Numbered from the stretch's first letter, positions 1-13,479 are shown. The stretch is 64,000 nt of DNA from Hymenopus coronatus (GCA_030762935.1 CM060890.1:61072765-61136764), one strand, 5' to 3'. Notes: generated by a model not told the origin, from the sequence alone. Numbers and translations: made by a program.

Positions 1-1357
1 CCGTGAAAACTACCATTAAATGTATGAATAATGCATTATTTTGTTGTTATTTCACAGAACATGGAACAGTATCCTGTAAAGCACAAATTAGTCAACATAT
101 TTCAACAACTAGTTATATTCATGTGCTACAGGGTTAAAGCAAGGTTTTTGGAAATCAAACTCAACGTCATTTCACAGCTACAATAGAGTATTTTTATCTA
201 TATCCAGTGCGTAATCATCAGCTTATCACAAAACGATTAGTGGACAGGGTGAGAAACCTTGACCTTAGATAGTTGTTGACTAAGCAGCCCTCCTCAATTA
301 CCACCGTTCAAGTGTCGTTTTGACGATAAAGCAGTCCATTCTGAATTACAATACGAAAGGAAAATGAAAAACTGGGAGCAATTTATGCGCCAAAAACTCA
401 AAAATATATTATAGCTGGATTGTTCAAGGAAATACCTGAAGGCACAGACAACTGGAAAACAAGTTCAATCTACTTTTGATTACTTATAAGTAAAATATGA
501 GATAAAATTGTTTTCTTTGTGAGTTCAAAATAACCACAGCTATCTATATCTCAAAATGATTCTGGTCAAACTTTTACTACTGTAGAGCTGCTATTGATTA
601 ATATTTATGCCTTTATTAGGCTTTATTAGGACGTTAAACCGACTATGTTGGGAGATCCAAGATATTCAAGCTTTGTACTAGGAGAAGCAGGGTATTCGAA
701 GATTTAAAATTCAGGATTCAACTCAAAAACTGTCACCCAATCTATTTGGATAACTGTTTTACTACTTAAACGCTTTGGGTACTGTGTTGTAGACATAATC
801 AGAAATGGGGTTTTCCGCGATTCAGAAAATATTTGTCCTCAAATGAAAGCTATAACCAAGAGTGGATTGAGAGATACTTCATATTGGCCATATACTTCAT
901 ATTCATTCATTTTTGTATTGAAGTTTTAAAGCTGCTTTGATTAATATTAAATTAAAATCCCCTTATACATCATAATAAAATAAACGAAAAGAATAACAAA
1001 CTGTTAGTCCTGTAGAAAAGAATACAATATATATAATATACATTTCTTAAACAACCACCTCTAAAATTATATCCTTAGAATAAAAACCTGCTAAACAGAG
1101 GACGCGAATGTGTATCATTGAATGATATTTCTACTCTAAGGAACAGAAGATGTCTAGAGCCATTAAAAGCTAGTGAATATATTTTCACAAGGTCGGTTTA
1201 GTACTTAGTAATACATAATAACTGAGTAAACACATCCTTGATTCAATAGTAAGGTTGCAAATTTGCAACTTTTGGAAAACTTATCTTATAACTGGTTTAC
1301 GTTGTTAATAATCAATACCACCTATGGTAACGTTGCGGAAGTGTATAAAATATTGTA
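1..1357. other. AT-rich non-coding stretch
   Basis: No gene, SINE head or family H signature is visible. There are only small local direct repeats, such as ctttattagg twice in a row near 610-632. It is probably unique or deeply decayed intergenic or intronic DNA. Confidence 0.6.
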
Positions 1358-1870
1358 TTATATTCACATGAGTTTCTCTACCTGTTCTGTAACAAATATT
1401 CTTACAAAATATTATTCTTTTTCATCATGCTAATTAATTTGTTTTTTTTTTTTAAGGAGAAGGGAAATAGGGAAATAAGAAGTCTAAAGCGAAGCCAAAT
1501 CTTTTAAAAAATCAAAAATTAAAAAAATAATGGCAATTAAGAATCGTAAAGAGAAAGATAAGCACTATGTGAATAATTGAAGTTCGGTTCGCTTAGAAGG
1601 CCAGCAGTAAAATAGGAGAGAGATGAAACGAAAGGTGTACCCGTTTAAGGAAAATTACGAAGCTTAAAATTTAAACCAATAACAAGAAATATCAGAAAAG
1701 GCCAACTATACAAAAATATATATAACATAAATTGTGTGTTTTAACGAGATCTAAATTTTTGTGCAGTAAGTTCACCAGTTATGCAAAATTCATCGAGAAT
1801 GAAGGTCCCCAGCAGCTATTCCCAAAAAATCTAAGATATATATTTCATTTTTATGTAAATATTTTTAAAT
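1358..1870 (+). repeat. Family H repeat, 5' part
   Basis: The copy starts at the subterminal motif (ttcacatgagtttctctac near 1361) and runs through the conserved blocks tttaaaccaataacaag, taaattgtgtgttttaacga and agttatgcaaaattcatc. It stops after the gctattccc/taagatata block, so the microsatellite and terminal hairpin are missing. Confidence 0.85.
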
Positions 1871-3896
1871 GTCTGTAAACATCACTTGGAATACAAAATG
1901 TTAAGAAGACGTTGATAGCAGTGCTAGGTAGCAGAAAAAGATCAGTTTTTGTAGCTTTTGCCTTATTATTGTAGGGAACATAATGGATCGACAGTGCATT
2001 CTTTGAACCTGGCCACAGTCAAACCAAATGTAATTCCATTCATTCCAAAATGGAACAAAAATAAAAAGTTATTCTTTTTTATACTCCAGATGTATACGCG
2101 CAAGTAATATGAACCGCTGGTACAAATCCTCGTCCTTGAAGACATGGTTACTTTCAAGAGTTAACAGCACCAAGAACTATTTTCTTCAGTGGTGTTATTC
2201 CTTAAATACTATAAACATTGGGATACATTTTGGCTGCAGTTAGAAAGGAAAAAATTATGCAGTTTTCATAAAAACTAACCACACAGATAATGATTTCCAG
2301 AAGTATCATTTGCGAGGATCGTCACAAACGTGCATCTATACTCAAGCAGATTTAGCATCACGCTCTAAAGAAAAGGAATTTGATGATAATATGCACAGAT
2401 ATGCTCAATTTAGGAAATTTTAATCTCTTCTACGCAAATCTACTATCATCTCATCATGTCTATGATCTTTTACCTATCTGCTGCATTTGATGTTCAGTAG
2501 TTGCGTTTTCACTACACTTAAATTCTTCCATGAACAATTTTATGCTTTTATTTGTATTGATTCGTTTAATAACAGTGAAGTTATTGTTAATTTTATTTTA
2601 AGGTAACATATTTAAGTATAACGTAGTTCTAGAATCTCTATTATATTTTAGTAAGCATGATAAATAGTGAACAAATCTTATGAAACAACTAGATTTCCAA
2701 ATTTATATTTAACAATATAAATAGTATTAGTGATATAAAGTGGAATTTGTCACAGCAATAAATACGTGAATCTGTTTTTGGGGCATGAGCAAAGTTGAAG
2801 ATACCATAAAGATAGTAAATAAAAAAATACAATACTTTGGATTTCTTTCAACCATATCACAATAAAAGCTTTTTTTTAATATAAACTAAAAGAGTTTTTA
2901 TTCATGCTGTAAAAGTGGACTTTTACAATACTCAACTACTATTCAATCGTTTATATCAAATTTATTTTACAGGAAAGGGGTGTTCTGTCAAAAAATGTAT
3001 TTATTTCCCGAAATGAAGTCAAAAGTCAATCCATTTTAAATACTATTCTTTTTAATGGACTGCAGTAAACAAAAGTTTGACAAGCATAGTTTTGAATGAG
3101 ATTAATTCCGATGAATGAATAATGATAATTTTGGTTAGTTAGAAACTACAAGCTCTTGAGATATAGAAGGATTTACAAGAATTTCTGTGCATTGTTTTCT
3201 TCTGCTGGTGGAGAGAAATAACAAAAGATCACATTTAAACCGAAATGCTTAATGTATGAAACTTTGTTTATTAGAGTCCAGAATTAATGTTCTTGTCTAA
3301 GTACATAAAATTCTAAGTGCAAATTTTTCTGCTTTGCATGATTTAGATTGAAACCTAATACGAACAAACTAAGGTTAAAAATTAAAAAAAATGGTTCAAC
3401 AGCTTATTATGAAACTTGGGATATAACATACCTCATAAACCATCCTCCCGACTCATCGTTTCACTTATAAAATCGTACGATACATTTAGAAAGCTGTGTG
3501 CCCTTATTGAGAGAAAAGTTAATATTAAAATAAACGTAATAATACCATAAATAAATTATATAACTTGCTTAATGCTCAATTTATTTTGAAACAACAAAAT
3601 ATCTGAAAGGATTTTATTGTTTATAACATATTGGCAACATGAGTTTTCAAAGAGCTATACTTAATTTTCGGTGCTATTCTTAAACGCAAACCGGTAGAAA
3701 TAATATAATTTCGATAACTTATAAGCATAAGGACATCTACATTTGGGTTCTGTTTAATATTTCACTTATGTTCTAATTTGTATTACAAACCCACAGACAG
3801 CAGTTTTATTGCCGGTTATCAGATCACGACATGACATGGCATGTGCATTGCACAGAAAGACGATCAGAAGTTGTGGGAAGGAGAGAGACAGAGAGA
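1871..3896. other. AT-rich non-coding stretch
   Basis: About 2 kb with no long open frame, no tRNA-like B box and no family H block. One perfect short hairpin lies near 2909-2926 (arms gtaaaagt/acttttac). I see nothing else that can be named. Confidence 0.55.
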
Positions 3897-4772
3897 AAAA
3901 TCTGATGTGTTACACTTACATGACTTTCTCTAGCTGTTCTACAAACAAACTTCTTATAAAAGATGATTCGTCTTTCTAAACAATGCTAATCAAGATAAAC
4001 ATTAGCAGAATGTTTTTATTACTTAGTCCTTATACGTATAAGGCAACTAAAATGCGCTATGCTAAAGTGATAGTCAAATATTTTAAAAGCGTTGTTATGC
4101 TATTGTCATTGCAAATCGCTTCTTGAATAGAACAAAAGATAAACGGACACTTCCTGTCTTAGAAAAATATAAGTACTTTTTAACTGAAACTAATAACAAG
4201 AAATATCTCGAAAACGTTAAACTTCGCGAAAAAAATTTAAATGACATAAATTGTGTATCTTAATGAGATATGCATTTTTGTGTGGTAAGCTTTTGTCTAC
4301 TTCTTACGGTTTAGCAGTTATGTAAAATTTTGTAAAATTCATCCCGAATAAAATAGTCTTCAGAGGCTATTCCCAGAAAATTCAAGACATACATTTTATT
4401 TGTCAGATAAATATCTTTCAAACACTATATTTTAAACAAAATAGTTCGAGCCATTTTTGAGAAAATCAAAATTTTGGATAAAAGTTCCATGTAAAGGATA
4501 GTTGCGGGTGGGGGGATTTTCTTGAAAATCTTCGTGTCGCATCCTTGGAAGATACTAAACTTAAATACAAAGTTGGTATTTAACGGTATTTTCGTTTTTG
4601 AGCTATGCTGCACACACACTCACACACACGGACCTTTTTCCAAATGTTTTTTTCTTTGGATTCAGGGAGACCAAAAACATATATTTCCGGTGAGATCTCG
4701 GTACCAAATTTTTGGGTGCATTATTACACCTTCTCTATACACTATGTGCATAGTACGTGTAGAGAAAGAAAA
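3897..4772 (+). repeat. Family H repeat, full-length sense copy (HINE-like)
   Basis: This is a reference copy. It begins aaaaatctgatgtgttac and cacttacatgactttctct. It then passes conserved blocks: ctaataacaagaaatatctc, ttaaattgtgtatcttaa, a 'cttacggtttagcagttatg' block, attcaagacatacatttta, and gattttcttgaaaatc, which is itself palindromic. A block reading atactaaacttaaata leads to a CA microsatellite near 4610-4630 followed by cggaccttttt. It ends in a hairpin region (ctatacactatgtgcatag) and gtgtagagaaag. The ends carry subterminal inverted repeats, ctttctcta versus tagagaaag. No frame stays open across it. The layout of subterminal inverted repeats, an internal microsatellite and a 3' stem-loop is that described for HINE/DINE-1 elements. 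The repeat family is certain from the many copies here; the class is inferred. A MITE is the alternative. Confidence 0.93.
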
Positions 4773-5902
4773 AATACAGGGGCTAAGAACCGCGGAGATC
4801 TATAGAGAAAATGGGAATGAGAGAAAGGGGAGAGGTAAATAAAGGGCAGGGAGAGAAAGTAAAAGTAGGAGAGAGCTAGAAAGGAATGTCTGTATTTAAT
4901 GCAGTAAGCTGAGGGTCTGTACGTTTCAAATATTTTCAAGTTATGCCTTGATGTTGTGATGTAGCCGCCGATCGATCACAGAGAAACGCATCCACCTCAA
5001 CCTCAAAAGCTGAAAAGGAAAACATCGGACGTTTCAATAATTAAGAGCGATCTCAAACAACCGAGAAGCATGATGAACTTACACTAAAGCATACAAACTC
5101 CTTCTGAGGGCGTTTCAGTAGGCACTTAAATTAATTTCCGCGTATTCCATTATTCTCTCTTTTTCGACACTGAGGCGGAAATTATTCTCATTTCAAATTA
5201 CACGGGTCGCTGTAACGGTTGCGATGGCTTCCCTGTTTAAATACTCTCCATGGCGACGCAAGTGAAATGGGAATAATATTCCACTTTCCATTGTAACAGG
5301 GAGCTAAAGGGAGCCCTGTTTTAAAGTTGGGACGTTGTTCATTGTTCATTGATTTCAGAAATTAGTTTCATGCCCATAAACATCAAACAGCCGCTAATTC
5401 TTAGTAATGCGCTCAAACAAACCGGCTCAAAACTCTCACTAGGCGAAAGCCGAGTCAAAACATTTAATTCAATCCAAGAACAAAACAGAGTTCGAGTACC
5501 GAACCACCATTAATTTGCCGCTACACTGAGCTTGTTAAGGCTCGCGAAACGTTAATATCATGAGTTGCATCTGTATCTACTTCGGATTTGCAAGCATGCC
5601 GCGTATGTAATTCTCATCCCTTTCCTACTGCCAAATCGGATTACATAGAAAATGTTCACGTAACTCTGTAGCCAGAAAGCCAATGAAAATAGCATTATCA
5701 TAAATTAAAGTTCCTCGTTCAAGCATGAAAAAACTTGCTGGCTTTGACCAGCATTTCGCTGGACAACATAATACGCTCCAACGCTGAAATACGCTAAAAT
5801 TGTTAATTCAGCTTACGCTTAATTTCTTGCTGCAAGCTCTATAAGTTTTTCTATTCAGTTATGGCCTCATTTTTACTTTCTATACAACCTATTATAACAT
5901 AC
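4773..5902. other. Non-coding stretch, slightly GC-richer
   Basis: Contains a purine-rich segment (4800-4880) and, near 5265-5325, short palindromic sequence (ggaataatattcc) and an imperfect aacagggagc / gagccctgtt hairpin. No coding signature or recognised repeat. Confidence 0.5.
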
Positions 5903-6695
5903 TAGATGAGAGGGTATTATTTTCCACCTAAATATTCGATGTCGAGATTTAAATGAAAATACCAAATAAACAAACAAACAAAAATTATAAAAAGGCCAGT
6001 GTCTGCATGTCCATATGTCAATGAACAGCATAACTCAAAAATGAAAATTATGTTAAATTCCAAAATTAGTATTTAAGTTTCAAGGACGCAACATGAAGAA
6101 TTTCAACAAAATGCCCCGCCTCAAATCACCCTTTACATGGAAAAGTTTTGGAATGTTTTGATGTTCTCAAAATTTGCTTTAAGAATACCATATGGCTATG
6201 ATATTTTCATCGCAAATAAAATTTATGTCTTGAATTTTCTGTTAATTGCCTTTGTAGGCCTCTTCATTCTGGATGACTTTTGTATAACTTGTCCATAAAA
6301 GATAGAATAAATGCTACTACTCGTGCACAAAAAACAATTTGTTAAATCACACAATTTATGACATATTTTTTGTGGAGTTACACAATTTCCGAGATATTTC
6401 TTTCTATTTGTTTTTAAATTTCCAAAATTAGACTTTCTCAAATTGGAAGTCATACTTTTTTCATCCTAGAGATCTAAAGAGAACGGAATTTTAGTTGCAT
6501 CTCATAGAGACCATGTTTTTAAAATATTTGAGTAACGCTTAAGTAGTGCATTTCGTTTAAATACAATGAGTTAAGTAATAAGACCAAATCTATTGATATT
6601 TATCTCGATTAGCATGAAGTAGATAGAAGAATAAGCTTTAGCAAAAATAGTTAGGTTGCAGTATATCTAGAGAAAGTATGTGAATGGAAAATATC
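5903..6695 (-). repeat. Family H repeat, antisense copy
   Basis: In reverse orientation, the copy runs from the hairpin side (gagggtattattttccacc) through ctttacatggaaaag near 6130 and a tattctggatgac block, to agaaagtatgtgaatgg near 6674. The terminal hairpin is eroded and the microsatellite is lost. Confidence 0.88.
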
Positions 6696-6917
6696 AAAAG
6701 TTTATTTATACTGCTACGTATCTACAAAGGCACAGGAAGTTATTAAATTTCAAACAAAAAAAATTTCACTGTGCGATTTCACTCGAAATATGCGTTTTGA
6801 GTTTCCCTGAATAAAACTAAACTAAATAAAATATTCACGCCGGTGTGTATCTATGTATACCTATCTTTTTAGGTGACTATTATGTATGTCTTGTTCCAAA
6901 AAATAAAAAATAGCTCC

Positions 6918-7300
6918 AGAGGTTGCATTGCCCAAATGGCTAGACCGTTCGCCTCTCACCAAGGCGGACCGGGAACAGCATGTGGCATTGTGGTGGACAA
7001 AACACGTTGGAGCGGATTTTCTCTGAGTTCTAAGGTTTGCCAATCATTTATTTCACCACCTGCTCCATAACCATATTTTCTTTCGTCCATTTCGCCATCA
7101 TTTCATTTTATCGTCTTCCTTTCATACCAGAAATCAGGCTGATCATCCATTCTGATACTCTCTCCAATTTCACCAATTACTTCATAATCACATTTCCTGT
7201 CATCCATTACACCGTCATTTCGTCCACTTCCTCACCAGACTTCAGTTGATCGCCCATTCTGGCGCTGTCTTATAGGTCCTGCAGGGAGAGGTGTTAAGTT
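6918..7300 (+). mobile_element. SINE, family B (tRNA-headed), degenerate
   Basis: The head reads cccaaatggctagaccgttc then gcctctcacc, matching the tRNA-type A-box region of the other B copies here (ggccgaatgg..). It continues with the family body: gtggtggacaaa, ggattttctctgagttct. The B box is damaged (accgggaacag where relatives read gggttcgatccc). After 7050 the body is poorly matched and carries a partial internal duplication, with 'gatcatccattctgatactc' resembling 'gatcgcccattctggcgctg'. The 3' limit is uncertain. Confidence 0.65.
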
Positions 7301-7832
7301 CTACCCAATTCGAGAAGAATAAACAGGGAAAGAAAGTAATTATTTCAGGCCACGCGTATTACACAATGGCCCACAGACCGCCGAAAAAACTCCATTGCCG
7401 GAACAAGAGACACACTAGGTCTGCTTATACTACGTCTTGTACAAGGTCTGCTTGTCTTATTTAACAAGGATGCAGCATCGCCACGTGACAATCGCCATTG
7501 CTAGTTTTTATTTCGATTGTAACTGTAGTGGCTATTACAGCACGTGTGGTCCTTTAAACTTCTATGTGAGGAATGAAGGAATGCAGTCCTGAAACGAGAG
7601 AATCGAACTGCGAATACCACTGACTGCGACGCGTCGGACAGGGGGGGGGGGGGCTGTACTTAACCTGAAATTGAAACCACGTAGGAAGCCTAGCATGTTT
7701 CACATTCCTAACCCCTGCAAGGTTGGACAGGGACAAAGGCTTCAATCAATACAGCTTAAATATACAGTATATCTAAGGAATTAATCCAGAACGTTTTATT
7801 CAAGAGAGGGAATGAAATTTCATATTTCTATA
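7301..7832. other. Non-coding stretch with a G13 run
   Basis: Holds an uninterrupted run of 13 G at 7641-7653, preceded by acgcgtcggaca. No gene or recognised repeat is visible. Confidence 0.5.
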
Positions 7833-8910
7833 TTTACTTTCTCTAGTCCGCATGTTCAATGTACATAGAGATAGAGAAGGAATACGCTAATTCAATGACG
7901 ATATTTCACCGGGAATATGTTTTCGGGTCCCATGAGTGCGTAAAAAGCATTTTTAGAAAAAGGTCCGTGTGTGTCTGTGGACAGCATACCTCAAAAACGA
8001 AAAGACCCTTAAATACCAAACTTGGTATTTGGGTTTGGTATCTTCCAAGGATGCGACAGAAAGATTTTCAAGAAAATTTCTCCCACCATAAACTTGACTT
8101 TACAAGGAAATTTTTTTGAAAATGTTGATTTTCTCAAAAATGGCTCTAGCGACTTTGATATATTTACATTCAAGATAAAACGTATATCTTGAATTTTCTG
8201 GAAATGCCTCTGAGGACCTCTTTACTCCGGATGAATTTTACCGAATTTTGCTTAACTGATAAACCGTAAGAGATAGACAAAAACTTAGTGCACAAAAAAT
8301 TTAGATTTCGCCAAAACACACACAATTTGTATCCTTTGCGTTTTTGTTGTGGAAGTAACCGTTTTCGAGATATTTGTTGTTGTCGGTTTCAATTGTTAAG
8401 CACTTATACTTCTCTCAGAAAGGACTCTTTTGTTCTACTCCTGGTCAAGCAAAGAAGCGATTTGCAATGACAATCGTATAACGACAGCTTTTAGCATAGC
8501 GCATTGCTTTGGTTTCTTTCTACTTATAAGGAGTATTCCGCTAATGCTTATCTCAATTAGCATGGTGTAATGTTTACCATACTGACTTCACATACCCAAG
8601 GTCGCGGGTTCAAACCCGGCGGAGGACGATAGATTTTTTCGGTTTTAAAAAGGAAGAGAAGTAAACCCGTTGCTCCCGTGTCGTAAATTTACCGCACGTA
8701 AAAGAACCTCAAGCCTGATAGAGAGGCCTCTGAGCAAAATTAGGCGGTCTTTCATGCCCAATTTAGAATGGGTCGCTGAGAACCAGAGTAGTTAAAGAGC
8801 GTCCATAAATAACACAAAAAAAATGGTGTAGATAGAAGAATAGGCTTTTTAACAATAATTTGTAACAGAGATATAGAGAAAGTCATGTGAATGGACATCA
8901 ATTTTTTATT
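7833..8910 (-). repeat. Family H repeat, antisense, split by a SINE
   Basis: A near full-length reverse copy. It starts tttactttctctagtccg and ends agagaaagtcatgtgaatgg. It includes the tandem element aataccaaacttggtatttg near 8011-8032. A tRNA-like SINE at about 8570-8822 interrupts it between tcaattagcatggtgta and the continuing tggtgtagatagaagaatag. Without the insert the copy is about 825 bases. Confidence 0.92.
8570..8822 (+). mobile_element. SINE, family A (tRNA-headed), nested in a family H copy
   Basis: tRNA-like head with tgtttaccatactgacttc and a clear B box (gcgggttcaaacccggcg at about 8608), then a body with cgtgtcgtaaatttaccg, gtaaaagaacctcaagcctg and a 3' end at ataacacaaaaaaa. 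The string atggtgta occurs at 8562-8569 and 8823-8830 and looks like an 8-base target duplication. However, other family A heads contain tggtgta themselves, so the true 5' end could lie a few bases upstream. Such elements are transcribed by RNA polymerase III and mobilised in trans by LINEs. Confidence 0.85.
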
Positions 8911-9096
8911 TGTATAGAGTTTTCTGAAAACTTTCCTGTGATTCAGTTTCTGTTGTGATATTACGAATGGTAAATTCACTCAAATTGGATAAATACTTGC
9001 AAATATAAATTATGTAATAAACATTATTATGTAAGCATATAGTATATTCAAAATGTTTTAAAATGCTCAAAATTTAAGAAAATTTGTTAATATTTT

Positions 9097-9955
9097 TACT
9101 TTTCCTAGCATATATGCACAATGTACAGAAGGTATTGCACTCCACTCAAAAATTCGACACCGAAACTACTGTTTTGAGGAACTTCTGAACCCTAAAAGGG
9201 CATTTTTAGAAAGAAGGTCAGTGGGTGTCTGTGAGCATGATGTTTGTGTCCGTGCATAACTCTAAGCGAAAAGTCCGTTAAATACCAAAGTTTATGTTTA
9301 AGTTTAGAATCTCCAAGTGACGAAAATGTTCAAGAATATCCTCTCCCCCCACTCAAGACTACCCTTCACATGGAAAACATTTCTTTAATTTCGATTTTCC
9401 CAAAAATGGCTCTAAAGATTTTGATTAAAATACTACATATTAAAGATATTATGACAAATATTAGAATTATATATATATATCAGATTACATGGAAAATAAA
9501 ATGTATATCCTGAATTTCTTGAGAATAGCCTCAGAAGTCTTGTTCACTGAATGAGTTTCTCAAACTAATAAATTGTAAGAGATAGAAAAAAATTAACTTA
9601 CTATATAAAAATATAGATCTCATCAAAACACACAATGTATGTACCTTACATTTTTGTTGTGGAGCTAACCGTTTCCGAGATTTTAAAATACTTAAGACTT
9701 TTCTCAAACAAATTTCTTTTGTTTTAATACTTGCCATGCAAAGAAGGGAATTTCAATGACAATCGCGTAGCAACAACTTTTAAAACATTTGAATATCACT
9801 TCAGCATAGTGTGTTCCCTTTTATTTAGTTCCCTTTTATTCATAAGGAACTAAGTAATAAGAACATTCCGCTTTCGTTTATCTCAATTAGTATGGAATAG
9901 AAAAAAGAATACTTTTTTGCAAGAACTTATGTGAATGGAACATCTTAGATAGTTT
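9097..9955 (-). repeat. Family H repeat, antisense copy
   Basis: Runs from tttacttttcctagcatata, with the terminal hairpin partly lost, through attgcactccactcaaaaat and the ctcccccc block near 9340. It ends near ttatgtgaatggaacatc at about 9928-9945. Confidence 0.88.
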
Positions 9956-11698
9956 TATATTACCTGTTAAGATTTTAGAATTACTTTGTCTCCTACAATA
10001 CTCCAATGGATACTTCTACAGAATATGAGACATGTTAATTCTATTTAAACAAATGCTAAGATGCGTGGAGCATTTTTAAAGTGTGAAATAATGGTTTCAG
10101 AAAGACTTTGTTTTATAAACTGTATGCTAGGAAATATGGGTGGCTTATGCCCTCTAAATGTAGATCCCGTAACAATGTCGAATTCTATGAATGCCCAAAA
10201 GTTTCAACGTCCATTTGCTCTCTCTCTCTCTCTCTCTCTCTCTGTATACATATATATACATGGAGAAATAAAATTTCTAGGGGCATTACACTAGCAGGAT
10301 ATTCACTCCAAGCACATAGAAAGAATGAAACTTTTAGGTCTGAAATAAGCATAAAAGTCTTATACACCCTGGATCATCAACGTTCATCATCATCTTCATC
10401 AGAAATTCAGGCTTGGAAGGTGTGTTTCACTACTATTTAAACGTTTTCTATATTTATCTACTTTTCGGGTTGCCAATGTATCTATATTACCTATGCCAAA
10501 TTTGGGATAAGTAATTTCCATTCTATTCACCTGTTCTTTTGGTTAGTTATATATTGTTTATTTTTTAATTAAAAATGGAAATTCGTTTATTTCTTGAGAT
10601 GTACTGTCTAAAAAATAAATGTTGTTGAAGAATCTCACGTAGGACATTTCTGAGAATTTGGATTGAGCATATAAAGAGAATGGCAACATAGGACATAGGA
10701 ATTATGATGAGTTAACCAGTAGTAGGCGGAGCTTAGGCTAATACTAGAGCCTGTATTTCGAAAATTAAGTTACTCTCTCTTGTGCTTCTTGCGCTTTAAG
10801 TTAGTCTTGCTACAGTTTTTGCAAATTATGGAAGTTGAACTTTCGTGCGGCGCTCGGCTCAGCATCTGTTTAGCAGTGATCGTAATACATTCACCGTATA
10901 ACAGCTTAACGACTCAGAATCTTTACCTTGAAAAGAAATTTTGTCTACAAGTGAAGTTCTCAATACTCAAGAAGTAAGTAGAGTAAATATGACGCAAGTA
11001 TAATTTCTCATGCTTATTTGCAATTTAATAATTGTTCATTTTAAAACAACCGGAAACTCGTTCCACACGGATCAGTTATGAACCTCCATTAAAAATTCTC
11101 ATAAAATTTAACTGGCGTTACCTATTCTTGCTATCCCAGTATATTCTGAGGTAAAAAAATTACAACCTACCACTGGAAAATGGAACAGCTAGCAGGCACC
11201 AAAGTAGAACCACTGCTAAGTATCATTAATAATTATTATTATTTCATGGTGAAATGGAATCAATTATCTAACGATTTCCAAATAGTTTGTCGAAATGTTG
11301 CAATTCTAGCGGATATTTTATAAGCATGTACACAGTGTCTGTACTGAAGCTAGCGGCATATGTGCATTGTTTACTTTGTTATTGTTCTTGTTCACTTTAT
11401 CTTGCCTGTTCAACTGGTTTGCAGTTCCATGGACCGTGATCACTTGATGCGGAGCCATGGGTGCACGAGTGGACTACTTCGCTCAAGCACTCCCACCTCA
11501 CATTATAATTGCAAATGTACGCAAGCTATTCGCACAAATTCATTGGAAATGCTTATTCGTCAAAAGGAAGTACAATTTTTCTCTCGGAGACAGATAAAAC
11601 GAAGCCTTAGCTTAAGACGTTTCAATTCATTCATTTTAACAGCATAAAACACCAGATTGATTGTTTTATTGTTTGGCTGATTAATAAAATCTGGTAGA
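9956..11698. other. AT-rich non-coding stretch
   Basis: No gene signature. Contains the CT microsatellite near 10219-10243 and an atcatcatcttcatcag stretch near 10385. The two overlapping open frames near 10.1-10.4 kb run through the microsatellite and have no recognisable domain. Confidence 0.5.
10219..10243. repeat. (CT)n microsatellite
   Basis: An uninterrupted run of about 12 CT dinucleotides, followed by gtatacatatatatacatgg. Confidence 0.95.
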
Positions 11699-12566
11699 AA
11701 AAATCTGATGTGTACCATTCACATGACTTTCTCTACACCTCCGCAACAAATTATTCTTAAAAAGCTTATACTTCTATTTACTTCATGCTAATCAGAAAAA
11801 AAATTAGCAGAAATGGTCTCATTACTTGCTTCCTTACAAGTAGAAGCGAAATAAGAGAGTACCATAAGTTAAAGTGATAGTCAAAAGCTAGGTGTTATGT
11901 CACTGAAGCTCCTTTGTCTCCATGGACAGCAGTCGACAAATTCCTGTATGAAAAAACAATAGGTTTTTTCAAAGCAGAAGCCAAAAAACAAGAAATGTCT
12001 CAAAAACGATGAACTCCGCGAAAAAAATGTTGTGGGTGTTTTAACTCTACCTTTTTTGTGTAGTAAATTTTTGTCCATCTCTTACGGTTTAGCAGTTATT
12101 CAAAATTCCATAAAATTCATCCAGAATAAAGTTCTCTTCAGAGGCTATTCGCAGAAAATTCAAGATATACATTTTATTTGTCAGGTAAATAGATTTAATA
12201 TACAAAATTTTAATCAAAATCGTTAGAGCCATTTTTTTAGAAAATCAAAATTTTCGAAAAAAGTTCCATGTAAAGGGTAGTTTGTGGTGGGAGGATTTTT
12301 CTCAAAATATTCGTGTCGCATCCCTGGAAGATACTAAACTTAAATACCAAATTTGGTATGTTACCGACTTTTCGTTTTTGAGTTATCGTGTTCACAGACA
12401 CACGGACACACACAAACACACATACACACGGACCTTTTTCCGAAAATGTTTTTTTAGATAAAGGGGACCCTAAAACATATTTTTCCGGTGAAATCTCGGT
12501 TTCGAATTTTTGGTTGGAGTGCAATACCTTCTCTATACACTATGTACATAGTGGTATAGAGGAAGT
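11699..12566 (+). repeat. Family H repeat, full-length sense copy
   Basis: Begins aaatctgatgtgtaccattc and ends tctatacactatgtacatag followed by tggtatagaggaag. The microsatellite at 12397-12430 reads cagacacacggacacacaca and is followed by cggaccttttt. It carries both the gattttt..cttcgtgtcg block and the agaaaattcaagatatac block. One of the best sense copies for building a consensus. Confidence 0.94.
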
Positions 12567-12736
12567 AATAAGATGATCTTAACTATCTTGCCCACGTAAA
12601 AGCGATGGCTTATCGTGTGACACGAGTATCATCTAGTTGAATAATTCAACCTTTCTCTTAAAAGAGTTTCAAGAGTCTCTGCTTATGGAATAACATTAGT
12701 TTGGGATCTGAATTCCCTTAAAGGTTGTGTGATCGT

Positions 12737-13475
12737 TTTTACCTTCTCTACTTAACACAAAATACAGAGATACAAAAGATATTACACTCACCCACAAATT
12801 CGATACCGAGATTTCACTACCAATACATGTTTTAGAATATCCAAAAAAGAAAGCGTATTTGAGAAAGGTCCGTGTGTGCACATGTGTCCGTGAATACTCA
12901 AAATTGAAAAATTAGTTAAATGACAAACTTTGTATTTAAGTTTAGTATCTTCAAAGGGTGCGACACGAAGATTTAAAGGATTACCTCTCCACCCAGTACT
13001 ATCCTTTACATGGAAAACAGTTCAAAATTTTTGGCTTTCTCAAAAATGACTCTAAAAATTTTGATTAAAATCCCGTTCATTAAAGTATTACTTGAATTTT
13101 CTGAGAGCCTCTGAAGACCTCTTCCTTCTGGGTGAGCTTTGCACAACTGGTAATCCATAAGAGATAGACAAAAACTTAGAAAAAAAATGTACATAGATTT
13201 CGTTAAAACACACACACACGCACACAAAATTTGTCATATACATTTTGTCCTGAAGTTGATCGTTTACGAAATATTCATTGTTCTTGTTTTCAGTTTTAAA
13301 ATACTTAAAATTATCTCATATAGGAACTTGTCAACTCCTGGTCTTTCAAAGAAACGGACATAAATCGCATAACAACCGACTTTGAAACGATTTAACTTAC
13401 TATTAGCGTAGAATATTCTCTTATTTTTCTTCTAGTTATTGTGGAAGCAAATAATAAAGAGAATTTCTGCCAAGG
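12737..13475 (-). repeat. Family H repeat, antisense copy
   Basis: Begins ttaccttctctacttaac. It retains tacactcacccacaaattcg, the tgtgtgcacatgtgtccgtg microsatellite region and ctttacatggaaaac. It fades out near 13475, just before the terminal agagaaagtcatg end, where the next sense fragment begins. Only about 170 bases separate it from the preceding sense copy, tail to tail. Confidence 0.88.
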
Positions 13476-13479
13476 TTTA

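Noticed and set aside
12237..12524. Open frames of 60-110 codons with Cys/Val or His/Thr runs (also 4522, 13006, 25067, 39606, 54123)
   Set aside because: They translate family H sequence and its CA/TG microsatellite, and similar frames recur wherever a copy is intact.
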